DNA of 64,000 nucleotides from contig JBDKRG010000058.1 of NCBI GenBank assembly GCA_039683515.1, positions 1 to 64,000 of the forward strand, in the 5' to 3' direction. The notes under the pieces were generated by a model. The model was not told where the DNA came from. It worked only from the letters and a program-made list of their open reading frames with translations, and made no database searches. The position numbers and the translations under genes were made by a program. This stretch comes from JAJFUE01 sp039683515 (GTDB lineage Bacteria; Sumerlaeota; Sumerlaeia; MVZB01). Below, piece after piece: positions 49,963 through 58,363 of this stretch; position 1 is the stretch's first letter; every line of letters begins with the position of its first letter.

Positions 49963-51228
49963 GTGCTTTCACGTCTTCTCCCCGGCTCGCGCCATGGTGC
50001 TCTCGTCTGGCTGACGGCCGCCGCGCTCCTGCTTTCAACCCCCGCCTGCCGCAAGGCCGCGTCGAGCGCGGAAAAAGGAGCCTCGGCCGAGGTGGCGACC
50101 CTCGTGAGCCTGGCGCCGGTCCGGCTCGGCCCGCTCGATGAAACCATCAAGATCGTCGGCACGCTCTACGGCCGCGAGGAAATCACCATCAGCGCCAAGG
50201 TCGAGGGGCAGATCGTCCGCATGCCCGCCGACATCGGCGACCGCGTCCCGCCCGGCGGCATGCTGTGCGAGATCGACCCCACCAATTACCAGCTTGCCGT
50301 CAACGAGGCCGAGATGGCTGTCAGCGAGTCGCTCTCCAAGCTCGGCCTGGGCGAGATCCCGGCCGAGGCGTTCAAGGTCGAGCAGGTCAGCACCGTCGAG
50401 CGCGCCCGCTACCAGGTCGAAAACGCCCGCGCCAAGTATGAGCGCGGCCGCAAGCTGAACATGCAGAAGCCGCCCGTCATGAGCGACCAGGAGTTCCGCG
50501 ACCTCGAGACCGCGTATTCGGTCGCCCGCAGCGACTACGAGGTCGCCCAGCTCGACGCGCGGGCGCAACTGGCCGCCGCGCGCACGAAGCAGATGGTCCT
50601 CAACACCGCGCGCCAGCGCCTTGCCGACACGGGCGTCAAGGCTCCCGGCGCCGAATCGATGAAGCTTGGCCCGCGCGACCACTTCGCCGTCAGCAAGCGC
50701 TACGTCTCGATCAACGCCTACGTCGACGCCGGCTCCCCCCTGTTCGACCTCATCCTCGACGATCCGATCAAATACCGCGCCACCGTCCCCGAGCTGTACC
50801 TCGCCAAGGTGCGCGCGGGGCAGGCCGTGAACGTCACCGTCGAAAGCTACCCCGGCCGGCTCTTCAAGGGTTCCGTCAGCCGCATCAATCCCGCGATCGA
50901 CCGCGTCAGCCGCACGTTCGAGGTCGAAGTCGCGGTCGCCAACCCCGAGCGCAAGCTTCACCCCGGCGCCTTCGCCCGCGGCGACCTGATCGTGGGCCGG
51001 GCCGACAACGTCCCGTTCGTCCCGTCCTCCGCGATCGTTTCCTTCGCCGGCATCGACCGCGTGTTCAGCGTCAAGGACGGCAAGGCCGCCGAGCACATCG
51101 TCCAGGCCGGCGATGCGATCGCCGGCGAAGTCCCGATCATGTCCGGGCTCGACGGCGTCGACTCGGTCGTTATCACCAACAACACCGCCCTCCGCGCCGA
51201 CGCCAAGGTTGTGGTCGGAAAAAACTGA
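49963..51228 (+). CDS. RND efflux periplasmic adaptor (second system)
   Basis: The product is 421 residues with a GTG start at 49963. The signal segment (GALVWLTAAALLLSTPACRK) ends in a lipobox-like TPAC. First lipoyl half: SAKVEGQIVRMPADIGDRVP. The hairpin region (residues ~95-215) is coiled coil and unusually long, and the second lipoyl half is less clear (AVSKRYVSINAYVDAGSPLF). Barrel: SYPGRLFKGSVSRINPAIDR. The membrane-proximal part contains DRVFSVKDGKAAEHIVQAGD. It should work with the pump encoded divergently at 46562-49717. An inverted pair of REP-like elements directly follows the stop codon. Confidence 0.92.
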   Translation: MLSRLLPGSRHGALVWLTAAALLLSTPACRKAASSAEKGASAEVATLVSLAPVRLGPLDETIKIVGTLYGREEITISAKVEGQIVRMPADIGDRVPPGGMLCEIDPTNYQLAVNEAEMAVSESLSKLGLGEIPAEAFKVEQVSTVERARYQVENARAKYERGRKLNMQKPPVMSDQEFRDLETAYSVARSDYEVAQLDARAQLAAARTKQMVLNTARQRLADTGVKAPGAESMKLGPRDHFAVSKRYVSINAYVDAGSPLFDLILDDPIKYRATVPELYLAKVRAGQAVNVTVESYPGRLFKGSVSRINPAIDRVSRTFEVEVAVANPERKLHPGAFARGDLIVGRADNVPFVPSSAIVSFAGIDRVFSVKDGKAAEHIVQAGDAIAGEVPIMSGLDGVDSVVITNNTALRADAKVVVGKN

Positions 51229-51230
51229 CG

Positions 51231-51294
51231 CCGGGAACGCCGGTCTCCCGATCGGCATCGAAAAATCGCCAATCAGGAGATTGGCGTTCCCGGG
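51231..51294. repeat. Inverted pair of REP-like palindromic elements
   Basis: CCGGGAACGCCGGTCTCCCG (from 51231) is a reverse-orientation copy and TCGCCAATCAGGAGATTGGC followed by GTTCCCGGG (51266-51294) a direct copy. They form a head-to-head pair like bacterial interspersed mosaic elements. The first begins three bases after the adaptor stop codon. Confidence 0.7.
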
Positions 51295-51302
51295 TACAAA
51301 TC

Positions 51303-51333
51303 AAGCGCCGGCCTTTTTTCAGGCCGGCGCTTT
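51303..51333. terminator. Bidirectional intrinsic terminator between convergent genes
   Basis: AAGCGCCGGCC-TTTTTTCA-GGCCGGCGCTT has an 11-bp perfect stem and T-rich flanks. It separates the adaptor gene (plus) from the aromatic-repeat protein (minus). Confidence 0.7.
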
Positions 51334-51354
51334 GTGCTTCATGAAGGTTGATGG

Positions 51355-53262
51355 TTAGCGGTTACGACCGCCGCGGTCGCGCTCCTGGCGGTCCTGTTCC
51401 TGCTTCTGGCGATCCTGATCGCGCTGGCGATCCTGTTCCTGCCGCTGCTGGTTCTCGCGTTCGACGCGCTGGCGGTCCTGATCGCGCTGGCGCTCCTGGT
51501 TCTCACGCTCGACGCGCTGACGTTCCTGATCGCGCTGGCGCTCCTGGTTCTCACGCTCGACACGTTGGCGTTCCTGATCGCGCTGGCGCTGCTGGTTGTC
51601 ACGCTCGACGCGCTGGCGTTCCTGGTCGCGCTGGCGTTCTTGGTTCTCACGCTCGACGCGCTGGCGTTGCTCTTCGCGCTGCTTGGTGTCACGCTCGACG
51701 CGCTGGCGTTGCTCTTCGCGCTGCTGGTTGTCGCGTTCAACACGCTGGCGTTGCTCTTCGCGCTGCTGGTTGTCGCGCTCGACGCGCTGGCGTTCCTGGT
51801 CACGTTGCTGGGCATCGCGATCGATCCGCTGGCGTTCCTGCTGTTGCTGCAGCTGCTGGCGCTCGCCTTCGCTGCGTTGGCGTTGCTGGTCCCGATCGCG
51901 TTCCACGTCGCGTTGCCGATCCCGGTCGGTCCGGCCGTGCCGGCTGCCTTCGGGCCGGCTCGGCACGTCGACCGCGGCCTTGCGTTCCTGCTCCTGGAAC
52001 CTCGGGATCGCCAGCGAGCCGGTATTGTTCTTGTCGCGGCGCGACTCGACCTTGTTGCGCTGGTCGCGGAACGTGGTCATTTCACGAGCCCGGTCGCGCG
52101 CCACATTGCGCTGTTCCTCGTTGATCCGCTGGAAGCGGCGATCGTCACGCTTGGCGGTGTCCGAAAGCCGCGTCGCCATCCGGTATTCGCGGTGGTCGGC
52201 GTCGCGCGAGACGGCCATGTTCCGCTCCGAATACACCCGCGGCGGGCGGGCGTCGACGTTGGTCTCGCGGCGGTGATGGTCGTCGCGCATGCGGCGCTCC
52301 CACCGGTCGGCGTCGTCGTGCCGGCGCCAACGCTCGTGGACGTAGATCGGGTCGTAGCAGTGGCGGCGGTGGTGGTAGTCGAACCACGGGACGAACCCGC
52401 GCCGGGCATAACGGGCGTCATAGTAATCGCCGAAATAGTAGTGGCGATGATGTGGGCTCACCCACAGGCAGTCGATGAACACGTTCGTCTCGATCACGAT
52501 GGTCGGCGTATAGACGTATGCGGGCTGCACGTAGACGGTCGTCGGGATGTAAACCGGCGCGAAGATCACGCCGCGGCGGTCGACGACGTAGTCCCAGTAG
52601 CCCTCGACGAAGATGTAGCCGCGCGGGGTCCAGATGTAGCAGGCCGGGACCCACACCCAGTCGGTCCGCGCCTGGACCCAGTAGCCCGGCCGCCACCCGT
52701 AGTTGCCGCCGGTCCACACCCACAGCCCCGGGGTCCAGAGGTAATCGACGCCGGGGGCGGGGCTCGACGGCCCGACTTCAAGGCTCTCCGGCGGCGCCGT
52801 CGGCAGGTATTGAACTTCCTGGACGGCGTTGATCATCCAGAAGCCCGGCGACCACGTCCAGCCGCCGGTCACGGCCGTCCAGTAGCCCGGGATCCACGTG
52901 CAATCGGGGGGCGGGATGCGCCAGATGCCGCTGACCCAGATGAAATCGTTGCGGTCGGCGTCCCAATACCAGTAGCCCGGGATCCACAGCGGGTCGCCGT
53001 CGGGACGCTCGTCGGGCGGGATCTCGTTGATGTCCGCGGGCGGCGCCTTGGGGATCACGTCGCCGGCCGTCGGGGTGTAATTGATCGGTTCGGCGAACGC
53101 CTCGTGAATCGGGCCCTGCGTCAGGGTCTGGACGCCGCCGTCGGCGGCGGGGATGGGAACCGCGGGTTGGACCTGCGCGCCGGCCGGCTTGCAGGCCGGC
53201 CCGAAGACCCAGACCGCCCCAAGGGTGGCAAGGCTCAGCAATTTTGCATACCGGGACTTCAT
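51355..53262 (-). CDS. Secreted YxW/PGYW aromatic-repeat protein with a long RQRVER-type charged helix
   Basis: The product is about 635 residues from the ATG at 53262. A signal segment (LLSLATLGAVWVFGPAC) ends in a possible lipobox. Residues ~85-290 contain repeated aromatic units of the WxPGYW type (WIPGYWYWDADRNDFIWVSG, CTWIPGYW, WTWSPGFW, YLWTPGLWVW, YGWRPGYWV, YIWTPRGYIF). Residues ~290-430 are His/Arg/Asp/Tyr-rich. The last ~190 residues are an Arg/Gln/Glu/Asp tract built of a ~14-residue repeat, RQRVERDNQQREEQ and variants, probably a very long charged helix. In DNA this is a tandem repeat of about 42-45 bp at 51400-51800. YXWGXW-type proteins are frequent in planctomycetes and their function is unknown. 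An envelope or adhesion role is inferred. Confidence 0.8.
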   Translation of the reverse strand: MKSRYAKLLSLATLGAVWVFGPACKPAGAQVQPAVPIPAADGGVQTLTQGPIHEAFAEPINYTPTAGDVIPKAPPADINEIPPDERPDGDPLWIPGYWYWDADRNDFIWVSGIWRIPPPDCTWIPGYWTAVTGGWTWSPGFWMINAVQEVQYLPTAPPESLEVGPSSPAPGVDYLWTPGLWVWTGGNYGWRPGYWVQARTDWVWVPACYIWTPRGYIFVEGYWDYVVDRRGVIFAPVYIPTTVYVQPAYVYTPTIVIETNVFIDCLWVSPHHRHYYFGDYYDARYARRGFVPWFDYHHRRHCYDPIYVHERWRRHDDADRWERRMRDDHHRRETNVDARPPRVYSERNMAVSRDADHREYRMATRLSDTAKRDDRRFQRINEEQRNVARDRAREMTTFRDQRNKVESRRDKNNTGSLAIPRFQEQERKAAVDVPSRPEGSRHGRTDRDRQRDVERDRDQQRQRSEGERQQLQQQQERQRIDRDAQQRDQERQRVERDNQQREEQRQRVERDNQQREEQRQRVERDTKQREEQRQRVERENQERQRDQERQRVERDNQQRQRDQERQRVERENQERQRDQERQRVERENQERQRDQDRQRVERENQQRQEQDRQRDQDRQKQEQDRQERDRGGRNR

Positions 53263-53638
53263 GGTTCTTACCTCTGAGGAATTCGAATGAAAGGTTTGCT
53301 GCCCCACTTCGTTGATTTCCGTAGTGGCGAGCCAGAGATCATCTCCAGCCTACCATTTCCTGTTATTGATGACAACCGGCCGCCCGCCATGTTCCCTGTG
53401 GGGATAAAAGAAAAATGAGACGGCCCGAGGCACAATCCGACCTTCAGCTCGATCGGTCCCACAGGACCCGTGGGCCTCAGGGCGTCCCATGCGCCCCATT
53501 TCTCCTTGAGAATCCGAACCGGATGGTGAACTCTGAGGGACGGCCCGGCCCGCGCGCAACTTCCCGGCCGGGGCCGTATTCCGATGTGATGCATCAGGCA
53601 ACCTCCCCACACCCATTTTCATGACGAAAGGCAGTTCC
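53263..53638. other. Divergent intergenic region without a recognised gene
   Basis: About 375 bp. It contains the word GGTCCCACAGGACCCGTGGG followed by cctcagggcgtcccatgcg (about 53455-53500), related to 49744-49775. The rest shows no strong dyad or promoter by eye. Confidence 0.5.
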
Positions 53639-54583
53639 ATGGAATCTCGCAGGCAGTTCCTCGTCAGGACGGCAGCCGGGCTGGCTGCCTTGCAGGGCGG
53701 CCTTTTCAAGGCGACGGATGTTTTCGCCGACGGCGGCTCGGCCCAAATGGCCATCGCCAAATGGTCGGGCAAGACCGACGGCGCGACGGCCGACCAGATC
53801 AATCAGGCCGCCGGCAAGCTGGTGCGGCAGGCCGTCGACGCCCTCGGCGGGATGAAAAGCTTCGTCAAGGCCGGCGAAACGATCTGGGTCAAGCCCAACA
53901 TCGCCTGGGACCGCGCGCCGGAACTGGCCGGCAACACCAACCCGCGGATCGTCGCCGAGGTCGTCAAGATGTGCCTCGAGGCCGGCGCCAAAACCGTCAA
54001 GGTCGGCGACAACACCTGCAACCCCGCGCAGAAGACCTACGTCACCAGCGGCATCGCCGCCGCCGCCGAGAAGGCCGGCGCCCAGGTCGTCTTCGTCGAC
54101 AAGACCCGCTTCAAAAGCACGCCCATCAACGGCAAGGCCCTCAAGGACATCCCCGTCTACCCCGAGATGCTCGAGTGCGACGGCATCGTCAACGTGGCCA
54201 TCCTGAAGCATCACGGCCAGTCCCAGATGACGATGTGCATGAAGAACCTGATGGGGATGATGGACAAGCGCGGCCTGATCCACCAGGACATCCCCGCCGG
54301 CCTGGCCGACCTCAACCTGTACATGCAGCCCAAAATCCGCCTGCACATCCTCGACGCCGTCCGCATCCTGACGGCCCACGGCCCCACCGGCGGCAACCCG
54401 AACGATGTCGCCCTGAAATGGTCCGTGGCCGCCGGGACCGACCCCGTCGCCATCGACGCCTGGGGCGCCGAGCTCGCGGGCTACAAGCCGGCCGACATCG
54501 CCTTCATCCCCACGTGCCAGGAGCGCGGCGTCGGCAGGATGGACTACCGTTCGCTCTCGCCGAAGGAAGTCGCCGTATCATGA
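53639..54583 (+). CDS. Tat-exported DUF362 protein
   Basis: The product is 314 residues from the ATG at 53639, with GAAAGG upstream; ATG 53621 is the alternative. The N-terminus ESRRQFLVRTAAGLAAL is a twin-arginine signal. DUF362 features include ETIWVKPNIAWDRAPELAGN, AKTVKVGDNTCNPAQKTYV and NVAILKHHGQSQMTMCMKNL. Family members often carry or accompany ferredoxin domains; this one has no CxxCxxCxxxCP cluster itself. It overlaps the polyferredoxin gene by 4 bp (ATGA), so the two are probably translated together. The reaction is unknown; export by Tat suggests that it folds, possibly with a cofactor, before export. Confidence 0.88.
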   Translation: MESRRQFLVRTAAGLAALQGGLFKATDVFADGGSAQMAIAKWSGKTDGATADQINQAAGKLVRQAVDALGGMKSFVKAGETIWVKPNIAWDRAPELAGNTNPRIVAEVVKMCLEAGAKTVKVGDNTCNPAQKTYVTSGIAAAAEKAGAQVVFVDKTRFKSTPINGKALKDIPVYPEMLECDGIVNVAILKHHGQSQMTMCMKNLMGMMDKRGLIHQDIPAGLADLNLYMQPKIRLHILDAVRILTAHGPTGGNPNDVALKWSVAAGTDPVAIDAWGAELAGYKPADIAFIPTCQERGVGRMDYRSLSPKEVAVS

Positions 54584-56196
54584 CCCGTCGCGCCGCATCC
54601 TGGAGTGGAACGCGCATCCGCCGGACGGTGCAGGTCGTCGTCCTGCTGGTGTTTATCGCCTTGATCCTGGCGGCGCGTTTCCACTCCGGCGTGCGGCCGG
54701 GCCCGATCCTGAAAATTTTCTTCCTGCTCGACCCGCTCGTCACGATCGCGACCGCCCTGGCCGCCCACGCGTTCGCGGCCGGGGCCTTTCTGGCGCTTAT
54801 CACGATCGCGGTCACGCTCCTCTTCGGCCGCGTCTTCTGCGGCTGGTTCTGCCCGTTCGGGACGCTTCACGACATCGCCGGCCGCCTCATCGATCGTTTC
54901 AAGCCCGACAAAAAGCTGCGCCACCATTTCTCGCCCCGGCAGCGGATCAAGTATTACGTTCTGGCCGGTTTCCTCGCGATGGCCGTCTTCGGCGGCCACT
55001 GGGTCACCGTCTTCGACCCGCTCGTCCTCTCCTATCGCAGCTTCGCGACGGGCGTCCTGCCGGCGGCGCAGTGGGCCGTCGAGGAAAGCACGACGCCGCT
55101 GGCCCAGTCCGAGAACAAGGCGATCCACGCCGTCTCCAGGTACGCCACGGAGCCGGCCTACGCTTTTGTGCGCGACCACGTCTTCGTCGCGTCGCGCCAG
55201 GCGTTCCTGGGCGGCGGCCTGATCCTGGCGATCTTTATCGGGTTGCTGTTGCTCAACGCCTGGCGGCGGCGGTTCTGGTGCCGCTACGTCTGCCCGCTCG
55301 GGGCGCTGCTCGGCGTCTTTTCGCTCAGGCCGCTGCTGCGCCGCGCGGCCGATCGCGCCTCGTGCAACGAGTGCGACCTGTGCGCCAGGTCCTGCCACGG
55401 CGCGGCGGCCGGCGCCGCCGGCGACAAGTGGATCGCCTCCGAATGCCTCGGCTGCCTGAACTGCTCGGAGTCGTGCCGCCGCTCGGGACTCGGGTTTGTG
55501 TGGGCCAGCCCGCTGCGCAACGACCCGGAAACGGCGCCGCTGGATCTTTCGAGGCGGGCGTTGTTTGCGTCGGCGGCGGGCGGCCTCGTCGCGCTCGCCG
55601 CGCTGCGCATCAGCCCGCAGTCGCGCGGCAAGGTCTACGAGGCGCGGCTCGTGCGGCCGCCGGGGTCGCGGGCCGAGCGGGAATTCTTGCAGCGCTGCAC
55701 CGCCTGCGGCCTGTGCATGAAGATCTGCGTGACGGGCGGCCTCCAGCCGGCGCTCACCGAGGCCGGCCTGGAGGGGCTGTGGACGCCGCGGCTCGAGCCG
55801 CGCATCGGCGCGTGCGACTACAACTGCACCCTGTGCGGCCAGGTCTGCCCGACCGAGGCGATCCGGCCGCTCACGGTCGAGGAAAAGCAGAAAACGAAAA
55901 TCGGCGTGGCCGCCTTCGACGTCACCCGCTGCATCCCGTACGCCTACGGCCGCGACTGCACGGTCTGCGAGGAATGCTGCCCGATCCCCGAGAAGGCGAT
56001 CTACACGACCGACGACGAGGTCCAGGTCGCCGGCGTCCGGACGACGATCAAGCGCCCGCACGTCGACCCGGACAAATGCATCGGCTGCGGGGCCTGCGTC
56101 AACATGTGCCCGCTCAAGGACCGCCCGGGCATCTACGTCACCAGCGCCAACGAATCCCGCCACCCCGACAACCAGCCGTTCCTCACCGGGTATTGA
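54580..56196 (+). CDS. Membrane polyferredoxin (NapH/NosR-like 4Fe-4S protein)
   Basis: The product is 538 residues. Up to four hydrophobic segments lie in the N-terminal half, with the NapH/NosR-type loops CGWFCPFGTLHDIAG and CRYVCPLGALLG. Cysteine clusters follow: CNECDLCARSC, CLGCLNCSESC, a second twin-arginine-like membrane segment (SRRALFASAAGGLVALAAL), then CTACGLCMKIC, CDYNCTLCGQVCP, CTVCEECCP and CIGCGACVNMCP. That is enough for six or more [4Fe-4S] clusters on both sides of the membrane. It likely moves electrons across or along the membrane for the coupled DUF362 protein. Acceptor and donor are unknown. The upstream frame extension to 53761 is antisense-type noise and was rejected. 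Confidence 0.92.
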   Translation: MTRRAASWSGTRIRRTVQVVVLLVFIALILAARFHSGVRPGPILKIFFLLDPLVTIATALAAHAFAAGAFLALITIAVTLLFGRVFCGWFCPFGTLHDIAGRLIDRFKPDKKLRHHFSPRQRIKYYVLAGFLAMAVFGGHWVTVFDPLVLSYRSFATGVLPAAQWAVEESTTPLAQSENKAIHAVSRYATEPAYAFVRDHVFVASRQAFLGGGLILAIFIGLLLLNAWRRRFWCRYVCPLGALLGVFSLRPLLRRAADRASCNECDLCARSCHGAAAGAAGDKWIASECLGCLNCSESCRRSGLGFVWASPLRNDPETAPLDLSRRALFASAAGGLVALAALRISPQSRGKVYEARLVRPPGSRAEREFLQRCTACGLCMKICVTGGLQPALTEAGLEGLWTPRLEPRIGACDYNCTLCGQVCPTEAIRPLTVEEKQKTKIGVAAFDVTRCIPYAYGRDCTVCEECCPIPEKAIYTTDDEVQVAGVRTTIKRPHVDPDKCIGCGACVNMCPLKDRPGIYVTSANESRHPDNQPFLTGY

Positions 56197-56261
56197 TGCA
56201 TTTCGCCCAAACCCGTGTTGGCAGTTGACGATGAGGATGATGAGCGAGAAGGGCGCGAAAT

Positions 56262-57023
56262 TTGGTCAAACAAATCGAGAGGCTTTCGATCGAGCTGACG
56301 AACCGGTGCGCCAAGGCGTGCTGGTTTTGTTATAACCGCGCCGGCCGCGGCGCGATTGCTGAATGGGCGGCGGACGAGGCCCTGGGCTTCGTCCGCGATT
56401 GCACGGCGCATGGAGTGCGCGATGTCTCGTTCGGCGGCGGCGAGCCGCTGGAGTATCGGGGTCTGTTCGATCTGCTGGACGGCCTTCGCGGGTTGCTTCA
56501 TCGATCAATCACGACGAACGGCCTCGGGCTCGACGGCGGCGTCATCAGGGAACTTGCGCGAACCGGGATCGAAAAGGTTCACGTGTCGATCCATTTCCCC
56601 GAGCATGACGGCGAGGTCGAGCGCGTGATTGGCAATGTGCGCGGGCTCGAGGCCGCCGGCATTCGCGCCGGCGTGAATCTGCTCATTGCGAAGAAGCATT
56701 TCGAGTCGGCGCGGCGCGCGCTCGAGAAGGTTCACGCGGCGGGGATCGGGCCGGAACGCGTGATCCTGCTGCCGATGCGGATTTACGACACGCCGACGCC
56801 GGAGGAGGTCGGCGAGGCCGCCGGCGGCAAGCCGTTCCAGTCGACGTCGTGCCTCAAAGGGTGCGCGAAGAGCCCTCGGTTCGTTTCGATCGATGCCCTG
56901 AAGCAGGCGGCATGGTGCTCGTATACGATTTCACGCCACAAACTGCCCGAGTTGTCGTTTAATGGCCTCATGGCCGCGCTGCGCGGCCTTGAGTTGAAAT
57001 CCTGCTGCGGCGAACAACAATGA
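56262..57023 (+). CDS. Radical SAM protein of unknown function
   Basis: The product is 253 residues with a TTG start at 56262, about 10 bp after GAAGGG. The [4Fe-4S]/SAM motif is Cys16-xxx-Cys20-xx-Cys23 (TNRCAKACWFCYNRAG), followed by the GGE-like SFGGGEPLEYRGLFDLLDG and later VSIHFPEHDGE strands of the partial TIM barrel. The C-terminal part holds extra cysteines (TSCLKGCAKSP, AAWCSYTIS, LKSCCGEQQ) but no obvious SPASM arrangement. The stop overlaps the start of the HEAT-repeat gene by 4 bp. The substrate is unknown; tight coupling suggests that the HEAT protein is its partner or target. Confidence 0.88.
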   Translation: MVKQIERLSIELTNRCAKACWFCYNRAGRGAIAEWAADEALGFVRDCTAHGVRDVSFGGGEPLEYRGLFDLLDGLRGLLHRSITTNGLGLDGGVIRELARTGIEKVHVSIHFPEHDGEVERVIGNVRGLEAAGIRAGVNLLIAKKHFESARRALEKVHAAGIGPERVILLPMRIYDTPTPEEVGEAAGGKPFQSTSCLKGCAKSPRFVSIDALKQAAWCSYTISRHKLPELSFNGLMAALRGLELKSCCGEQQ

Positions 57024-58342
57024 ATTTGGATGAACTATTCGCAAAACTCGACAGTGACGACGCGGCCGAACGCCGGGCCGCCGCGCAGGCTTTGGCGCAA
57101 ATGGGCGAGGAAGGCGCGCGCACGCTGGCTCGCGCCCTGCAGGAATACCCATGGCTCCCCGCGCCGAGGCCGGGCGAAACTTTCTATAGCCGCAACGCTG
57201 AGGAGCCCCGGGAAGGTCCCGCCCTGCTGCGCCGCAAATCGCAGGACGTGACCGATGCGCTGGCGTCGATCGGTCCGCCGGCGATGAAGATGATCGTCAT
57301 GCTCCTGCGCGACTCGCGCGCCGTCACGCGCATGAACGCGCTGATGACGCTCTACACGATGCAGTGGTTCGAAATCCAAATGGCTCCACACGCCGGCGAC
57401 GCCGCCGAGGCGCTCGTCGAATGGCTGCGCGAGGCCGATCCGCCGACGTGTCGGGAGATCCTGCTCGTTTTCAACTCATTCGGATACAAGGCGCGTCGCG
57501 TCGCCCCGGCTCTCGTTTCGCTCTATCACTCATATCCGCCCGAACAAATGGATGTTCGGTGCTCCATTGCGCAAGCGCTCATATCCATCAATCCGCCGGC
57601 CGATGCCGTGGAGAGCGTCGTCCTGGATTTTCTCGAGCGCGGCAATGAGGAACAGACGCAAACCATATTGTGGACCATGGGACAGCGCAAACTCGATGAG
57701 TCGCTCGTCTGCGCGTTGCCCACGCTCGAGCGCTGGGTGCGCCAATACGCCCCCTCCGGCAATCGCATCGAACGAATGAAGGCTGAAACCGCGGCCGATC
57801 TGATTGGTGATATTGGCGCGCCCGCGCAGGAAACGCTCCTGCGCCTCATGGATGATGATAACGACGCGATCGCCAGATGCGTCGTCAAGGCATTGGATAG
57901 GTTCGCGCGGGTAAATAATCCCGAGCCGTTTTATGAATTCTTGCTGAACCGGCTCAGCCGCCGCGACCCCTCAAAGAATAGCACCCTCGATGAAGACAGT
58001 GTCTTTTCGTATGCCAAGGAACGGTTTGGCCTTCCGCCCGACATCGAAACCCGCTGGAAAGCAACCCGCGTCGAGCTCGACGCCCATTACGCTGCCATGC
58101 GCGAGAAGAACAAGGAGCCCGAGCCCAGCGAAGCGGACCTGCCCGAACTCCTTTCCAAACTGAGCTCGCCGGATAGTTGGAACGACGAAAAATTGGCCGA
58201 ACCGATTCGCGCCATCGGCCAAATCGGCCCGAAAGCCCGCGCGGCCGCCCCGCTCCTGATGCGCATCGCCCAGGAGACACGCAACGGGGCGGTCCAGGGT
58301 ACAGCCAAAGCTGCCCTCGCCGAAATCGCATGGGTTCGCTAG
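57020..58342 (+). CDS. HEAT-repeat protein coupled to the radical SAM gene
   Basis: The product is 440 residues. Repeats of paired helices are visible throughout (LDSDDAAERRAAAQALAQMG, VTDALASIGPPAMKMIVMLL, CSIAQALISINPPADAVESV, ETLLRLMDDDNDAIARCVVK, AIGQIGPKARAAAPLLMRIA). The arrangement is an alpha-solenoid of roughly ten units. No signal peptide is present, so it is cytoplasmic. HEAT solenoids of this bacterial type bind proteins or act as lyase-like partners of modified proteins, but no catalytic residue is evident here. It shares a 4-bp overlap with the radical SAM gene. It is convergent with the next gene, with about 20 bp between stops. Confidence 0.82.
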   Translation: MNLDELFAKLDSDDAAERRAAAQALAQMGEEGARTLARALQEYPWLPAPRPGETFYSRNAEEPREGPALLRRKSQDVTDALASIGPPAMKMIVMLLRDSRAVTRMNALMTLYTMQWFEIQMAPHAGDAAEALVEWLREADPPTCREILLVFNSFGYKARRVAPALVSLYHSYPPEQMDVRCSIAQALISINPPADAVESVVLDFLERGNEEQTQTILWTMGQRKLDESLVCALPTLERWVRQYAPSGNRIERMKAETAADLIGDIGAPAQETLLRLMDDDNDAIARCVVKALDRFARVNNPEPFYEFLLNRLSRRDPSKNSTLDEDSVFSYAKERFGLPPDIETRWKATRVELDAHYAAMREKNKEPEPSEADLPELLSKLSSPDSWNDEKLAEPIRAIGQIGPKARAAAPLLMRIAQETRNGAVQGTAKAALAEIAWVR

Positions 58343-58363
58343 CGTGGCGTTCCGTAAATGATA

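Noticed and set aside
51400..51800. Regular ~42-45-bp repeats resembling a CRISPR array
   Set aside because: They are in frame in a protein, with no unique spacers; they encode the RQRVERDNQQREEQ-type helix.
53761..54579. N-terminal extension of the polyferredoxin reading upstream to 53761
   Set aside because: It overlaps the DUF362 gene in another frame and is Arg/Gly/Gln-rich. The ATGA overlap at 54580 is a normal start.
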